From Verrucomicrobiota bacterium (GTDB lineage Bacteria > Verrucomicrobiota > Verrucomicrobiia > Opitutales > Opitutaceae), in NCBI GenBank assembly GCA_030832235.1, contig JAURJO010000101.1, forward strand, positions 1 through 10,052: 10,052 nt of DNA, written 5' to 3'. The translations under genes were made by a program, and so were the position numbers. The notes beneath the pieces are model-generated. The model worked only from the letters and a program-made list of their open reading frames with translations. It was not told the DNA's origin and did no database searches. Positions 7,333-10,052 of the stretch are shown here, in pieces (position 1 is the stretch's first letter; the number at the start of each line of letters is the position of its first letter).

Positions 7333-8595
7333 CGCGACCCGCTCGGCGGGGCGCTCCGTCCAGCGGAACACCGACATCGCCTTAAGTTCGCGAACGAAAA
7401 TCTCGTCCCCGGAGATCGCGAGGTGGGCCCAGGTCTCGGTTTCGGCCACCTTGTGCTGACCGATGAGGCGGAACTCCTTGGGGTCAGCCTCGACCAGCAA
7501 GAGGATGCCGCGTTCGTCTAAACCGAGGATGCGGTTCCCCTGCGCCACGAGGCTCACGTACTTGCCGAAGGCATCGGACGTCCACGTGCGTTCGCCGTTG
7601 GCCAGGTTGACGCACGTGAAGCGCCCGTTGGCGAGGTGCAGGTACGCGTGACCGTCGATCACGACCGGGGACGACATGTAGCCTTGCGCGGTGCCGGTCC
7701 ACGACTCGGTCACCCGCCACGATTCCCCCTCGCGGGAAATGGAGTAGAGCCAGCTCTTGTTCTGGTAGCTGCTGGTAAACACCGCGTCGCCAACGACCGT
7801 CGGGGTGAGAATGTTCATGCCCCGGAAAGACGGAACGGAATGACTCCACAGCACGCGGCCGTCGTTCAACGCAATTCCCGCGAGCTTTTCCCGCGACTGC
7901 ACCACCAACTGACGCTCGCCGCGGATCGTGGCGATCACCGGTGACGAAAAACATCCCTCGCTCATCACGCCGGCTTTCCCCTCAAAGGAACGCCACAACA
8001 CCTGACCGTCGGACTTGCGGATCCTCACGACGGAATTGGCGGCTTGGAGATAGATCGAGTCGCCGTCCGGGAGCGGCGAGCACACCAAGCCGAAGTCGGG
8101 GACACTCGTGCCGTAGGCCTTAACGAAATCGATGCGCCAGCGCTCGTTGCCCGTCGCGCCGTCCAGCGCCACCAGCACATCGCGCATACCCGCGACGAAC
8201 AGCATTTCCCCGTCGAAGGCCGGCGTGGCGCGGATCCAGTCGCCCCGGGACTTAGCGTAAAACGGCACCGAGATCGCGCCAGCCCACGAACGACGCCAGA
8301 GCTCCGCTCCGGTGCGCCGGTCCAGGGCGCGCACCACCTCGGTCTTCTTGTCGAGGGTTTCGGTCACAAAAACCGCTTGGTCGGAAACAATCGGACCCGA
8401 GTATCCGGGCCCCAGCGGCGCGCGCCACAGCGTCTTGATTTCAGCCTCTACGAGGCGGCGCGGCCAAGCCTGACCGGCGACAATGCCATCACGATTGGGA
8501 CCACGCCATTGAGGCCAGCTATCCGCGGCCGTCACGGCTACCGGGGACAACAGTAAGATCAGACCGACAAAGCTAACGAGACGCGAAAGATGCAT
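7315..8595 (-). CDS. Secreted PQQ-like (WD40-like) beta-propeller protein
   Basis: Exported protein of 426 residues with a signal peptide: short basic start, hydrophobic stretch at about 6-21, probable cleavage after VTAA (21-24). The mature protein begins almost at once with WPQWRGPNRDG (27-37), a signature frequent in PQQ-like propeller proteins of Planctomycetes and Verrucomicrobia. Repeated blades of the type ALDxxTGxExWR follow: VRALDRRTGAELWR (88-101), LVALDGATGNERWR (141-154), VVRIRKSDGQVLWR (189-202), LAGIALNDGRVLW (238-250) and FTCVNLANGERTW (326-338). I see no fused cytochrome or dehydrogenase domain, so it may be a binding or scaffold propeller and not a PQQ enzyme. The precise function is unknown. 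Start chosen at the ATG at 8595 because it places the signal peptide at the N-terminus; earlier in-frame starts would bury it. It diverges from the dioxygenase gene across 112 bases. Confidence 0.9.
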   Translation of the reverse strand: MHLSRLVSFVGLILLLSPVAVTAADSWPQWRGPNRDGIVAGQAWPRRLVEAEIKTLWRAPLGPGYSGPIVSDQAVFVTETLDKKTEVVRALDRRTGAELWRRSWAGAISVPFYAKSRGDWIRATPAFDGEMLFVAGMRDVLVALDGATGNERWRIDFVKAYGTSVPDFGLVCSPLPDGDSIYLQAANSVVRIRKSDGQVLWRSFEGKAGVMSEGCFSSPVIATIRGERQLVVQSREKLAGIALNDGRVLWSHSVPSFRGMNILTPTVVGDAVFTSSYQNKSWLYSISREGESWRVTESWTGTAQGYMSSPVVIDGHAYLHLANGRFTCVNLANGERTWTSDAFGKYVSLVAQGNRILGLDERGILLLVEADPKEFRLIGQHKVAETETWAHLAISGDEIFVRELKAMSVFRWTERPAERVASAGSP

Positions 8596-8707
8596 GCCAA
8601 TAAAACGTCCCACCGCCACATCCGGACGCATGCGACCTCGACGATTAAAACCCATGCCGCCTAACTTTCCCGTACCCGATCCGTCACTGCGCCAGAAGAA
8701 AACCATC
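8596..8707. promoter_or_regulatory. Shared divergent promoter region of the propeller and dioxygenase genes
   Basis: These 112 bases separate the starts of two outward-reading genes for exported proteins, so promoters for both must lie here or overlap the gene starts. I see an 8-base palindrome CGCATGCG (8627-8634) and AT-richer stretches near 8601 and 8650, but no convincing -35/-10 pair on either strand. The region is defined by gene layout alone. Confidence 0.4.
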
Positions 8708-9373
8708 ATGCCCATCTCCCTCCACATCCCACGCCGCGAACTTCTACGCCGACTCGCCTGGACGAGCGCACTGTGCGCCACGCCAGGACTGTTCGCGGAG
8801 GAATTGACCCGCACGCCCCGTCAAACCGAGGGTCCGTTCTACCCGGACCGGCTTCCGCTCGACACGGACAACGACCTTCTGGTGGTTAACGACAACACCA
8901 CCCCGGCCGTCGGTGAAGTGACGTGGCTGGGAGGTCGTTTGCTCACCACGAACGGCTCTCCCGTGCGCAACGCCACGATCGAGATCTGGCAATGCGACAA
9001 CGCGGGTGTGTACCTGCACACCCGCACCGGCGGGGATAAGGCGAAGCGCGACGCCAACTTCCAAGGCTTCGGACGCTTCGTAACGGGATCCACGGGCGAG
9101 TACGTTTTCCGCACGATCAAGCCGGTTCCCTACCCGGGACGCACCCCGCACATCCACGTCGCTGTGAAACTGCGCGGCCGCAAGGAGCTCGTTTCCCAGT
9201 GCTACATCAAAGGTCACCCGGGAAACGCCCGGGATGGCGTCTGGCGCGGTATCCGAGACCAGCGTCAGCGCGACTCTGTCACGCTCGACTTCGCGCCGCT
9301 CGCAGGTTCGCGAGTCGGCGAACTCACCGCGCGCTGGGATATCGTGCTCGGCACGACCCCGGAGTTGCCCTGA
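8708..9373 (+). CDS. Tat-exported intradiol ring-cleavage dioxygenase (protocatechuate 3,4-dioxygenase-like)
   Basis: Non-haem Fe(III) dioxygenase that opens catechol-type aromatic rings between the two hydroxyls. The 221-residue protein starts with a probable twin-arginine signal: PRRELLRRL (8-16), a hydrophobic stretch, then a likely cleavage near LFAEE (28-32). The catalytic domain shows TEGPFYPD (40-47), GRLLTTNGSPVRNATIEIW (76-94) and TPHIHV (146-151). Tyr102, Tyr142, His148 and His150 match the four iron ligands, and Arg145 sits where the active-site arginine of protocatechuate 3,4-dioxygenase lies. It is a single-domain member; the substrate (catechol, protocatechuate, a lignin or humic fragment) cannot be set. 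The frame is open upstream to 8594, but the ATG at 8708 gives the proper signal peptide; AGAAG about nine bases before it is a weak binding site. No ring-cleavage pathway genes adjoin it, so it may act alone outside the cytoplasm. Confidence 0.9.
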   Translation: MPISLHIPRRELLRRLAWTSALCATPGLFAEELTRTPRQTEGPFYPDRLPLDTDNDLLVVNDNTTPAVGEVTWLGGRLLTTNGSPVRNATIEIWQCDNAGVYLHTRTGGDKAKRDANFQGFGRFVTGSTGEYVFRTIKPVPYPGRTPHIHVAVKLRGRKELVSQCYIKGHPGNARDGVWRGIRDQRQRDSVTLDFAPLAGSRVGELTARWDIVLGTTPELP

Positions 9374-9401
9374 TCCCTGCCCCCGATTCTCCAACAAGAC
9401 C

Positions 9402-9436
9402 CCGCCCTCCGGACCGGGGAGTCCGGAGGACGGCGG
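9402..9436. terminator. Hairpin between convergent genes, probable two-way terminator
   Basis: A perfect 9-bp stem (CCTCCGGAC at 9406-9414 with GTCCGGAGG at 9421-9429, loop CGGGGA) is extended by a 4-bp stem (9402-9405 with 9433-9436) across a three-base bulge. It lies 28 bases after the dioxygenase stop and 15 bases after the stop of the opposing gene. No strong T-run follows on either strand, so termination efficiency is uncertain, but the position fits a shared terminator. Confidence 0.6.
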
Positions 9437-9451
9437 AACAAACGGGCGTGC

Positions 9452-10052
9452 TTAATAATGCTCGCTCCACATCTCATCCAACTTGGCGATCTGGGTTGGA
9501 TTGAGGAACGCGCGAACGGCTTCCCCATGACGCAGGAACATCGCGTTCATGCGATCCTTGATGTCATCGGGATCGAGGTCCTCGATGGCATTGATGATCG
9601 CGATATCAGCGCGCTGACGTTCGCGGATCGCCGCGACGCGGTTTTGTTGCTCCTCGTTCAGGCCGAGCGCCGTCGCGAGCCAACTGAACGGCTGGAGCCG
9701 TTCGACCAGGTTTTCCCCGAGGATCATATCGACCCGATCCCGCTCCTTACCCACCCAGAAGGCCAACGCTTCACACTGGCCGGCCGTGAGGATAGCGGAG
9801 ACGAGACGACCCTTCTCCTTGACGACCTCAGCGGTCCTCTCGCGGCGTTCGGCCGGAGAGAGCGAATAGTCGACGGCGACCTCGCCCAACTCGTACCGCT
9901 GCGACTCTCGCACCGCGGCGATTTTCTCCTCCTGCCAGACCGACAGTTCTAGCGCCCGGCTGGCGGGATTTCCCGGCAATAGCCGTTCCGCGTGGTCGTC
10001 AGCCGCCAACAGCACGGCAGGCCCGGTGTACATAGGCTGGTTCTGGGATGGC
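9452..10052 (-). CDS. Duplicated all-helical protein, Spy/CpxP (LTXXQ)-like, N-terminus beyond window
   Basis: The frame is open from the TAA at 9452 to the right edge. An ATG at 10033 would give 193 residues, but it is followed by no signal peptide and preceded in frame by PSQNQP, so the true start and a signal peptide probably lie outside the window. Numbering from that Met, the protein has two similar halves of about 66-69 residues (28-93 and 121-189). Each has EEKIAAVRESQR or EQQNRVAAIRERQR near its start, a second helix after SLSPAER or DLDPDD, and a closing segment LVSAILTAGQCEAL or VRAFLNPTQIAKL. The ending LxxxQ pattern, length and helical content resemble periplasmic Spy/CpxP proteins, which bind unfolded proteins or metals under envelope stress. 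This is a weak resemblance judged by eye. It reads towards the dioxygenase gene. Confidence 0.75.
   Translation of the reverse strand, partial: PSQNQPMYTGPAVLLAADDHAERLLPGNPASRALELSVWQEEKIAAVRESQRYELGEVAVDYSLSPAERRERTAEVVKEKGRLVSAILTAGQCEALAFWVGKERDRVDMILGENLVERLQPFSWLATALGLNEEQQNRVAAIRERQRADIAIINAIEDLDPDDIKDRMNAMFLRHGEAVRAFLNPTQIAKLDEMWSEHY

Noticed and set aside
8594..8707. Earlier start for the dioxygenase at 8594 or 8654
   Set aside because: These would add 18-38 proline- and basic-rich residues before the Tat-like signal and, for 8594, overlap the opposite start codon. The ATG at 8708 gives a normal signal peptide.

Overview
The window is GC-rich, densely coded chromosomal DNA with long ORFs throughout. 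I saw no tRNA or rRNA gene, CRISPR array, insertion sequence or phage gene. Several features suggest a Gram-negative member of the PVC group, perhaps Verrucomicrobiota of the Opitutaceae type: a glycosyltransferase family 9 (LPS heptosyltransferase-like) enzyme, a secreted PQQ-like propeller carrying the WPQWRGPNRDG signature, a secreted intradiol dioxygenase, and genes that often lack a Shine-Dalgarno sequence. This placement is inferred from gene content and was not tested by a search.

Left half (1-5257, minus strand): a compact four-gene cluster, read right to left as GT9 glycosyltransferase, serS, tilS, ftsH. The gaps are 18 bases, then an overlap of 8 bases, then 46 bases, so it is probably one operon. 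It joins cell-envelope sugar transfer, seryl-tRNA charging, tRNA-Ile lysidine modification and the membrane AAA+ protease FtsH. The ftsH gene runs off the left edge. A 16-codon ORF with a strong ribosome binding site precedes the GT9 gene. Its stop codon overlaps the GT9 start, and a GC-only hairpin lies inside it, which is the layout expected for translational coupling.

Middle (5383-8595): a YjhG/YagF-type D-xylonate dehydratase on the plus strand diverges from the cluster. It meets a secreted PQQ-like beta-propeller protein tail to tail with an 18-base overlap. The dehydratase has no sugar dehydrogenase, transporter or regulator beside it here.

Right end (8596-10052): the propeller gene diverges from a probable Tat-exported intradiol ring-cleavage dioxygenase with all four iron ligands. 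A long hairpin then separates it from a convergent, partial gene encoding an all-helical protein built from two similar halves, resembling Spy/CpxP (LTXXQ) periplasmic proteins.

No clearly new multi-gene system is visible. The observations most worth a second look are the leader ORF and hairpin before the GT9 gene, the duplicated helical protein at the right edge, and the pairing of two exported proteins around a shared 112-base promoter region.
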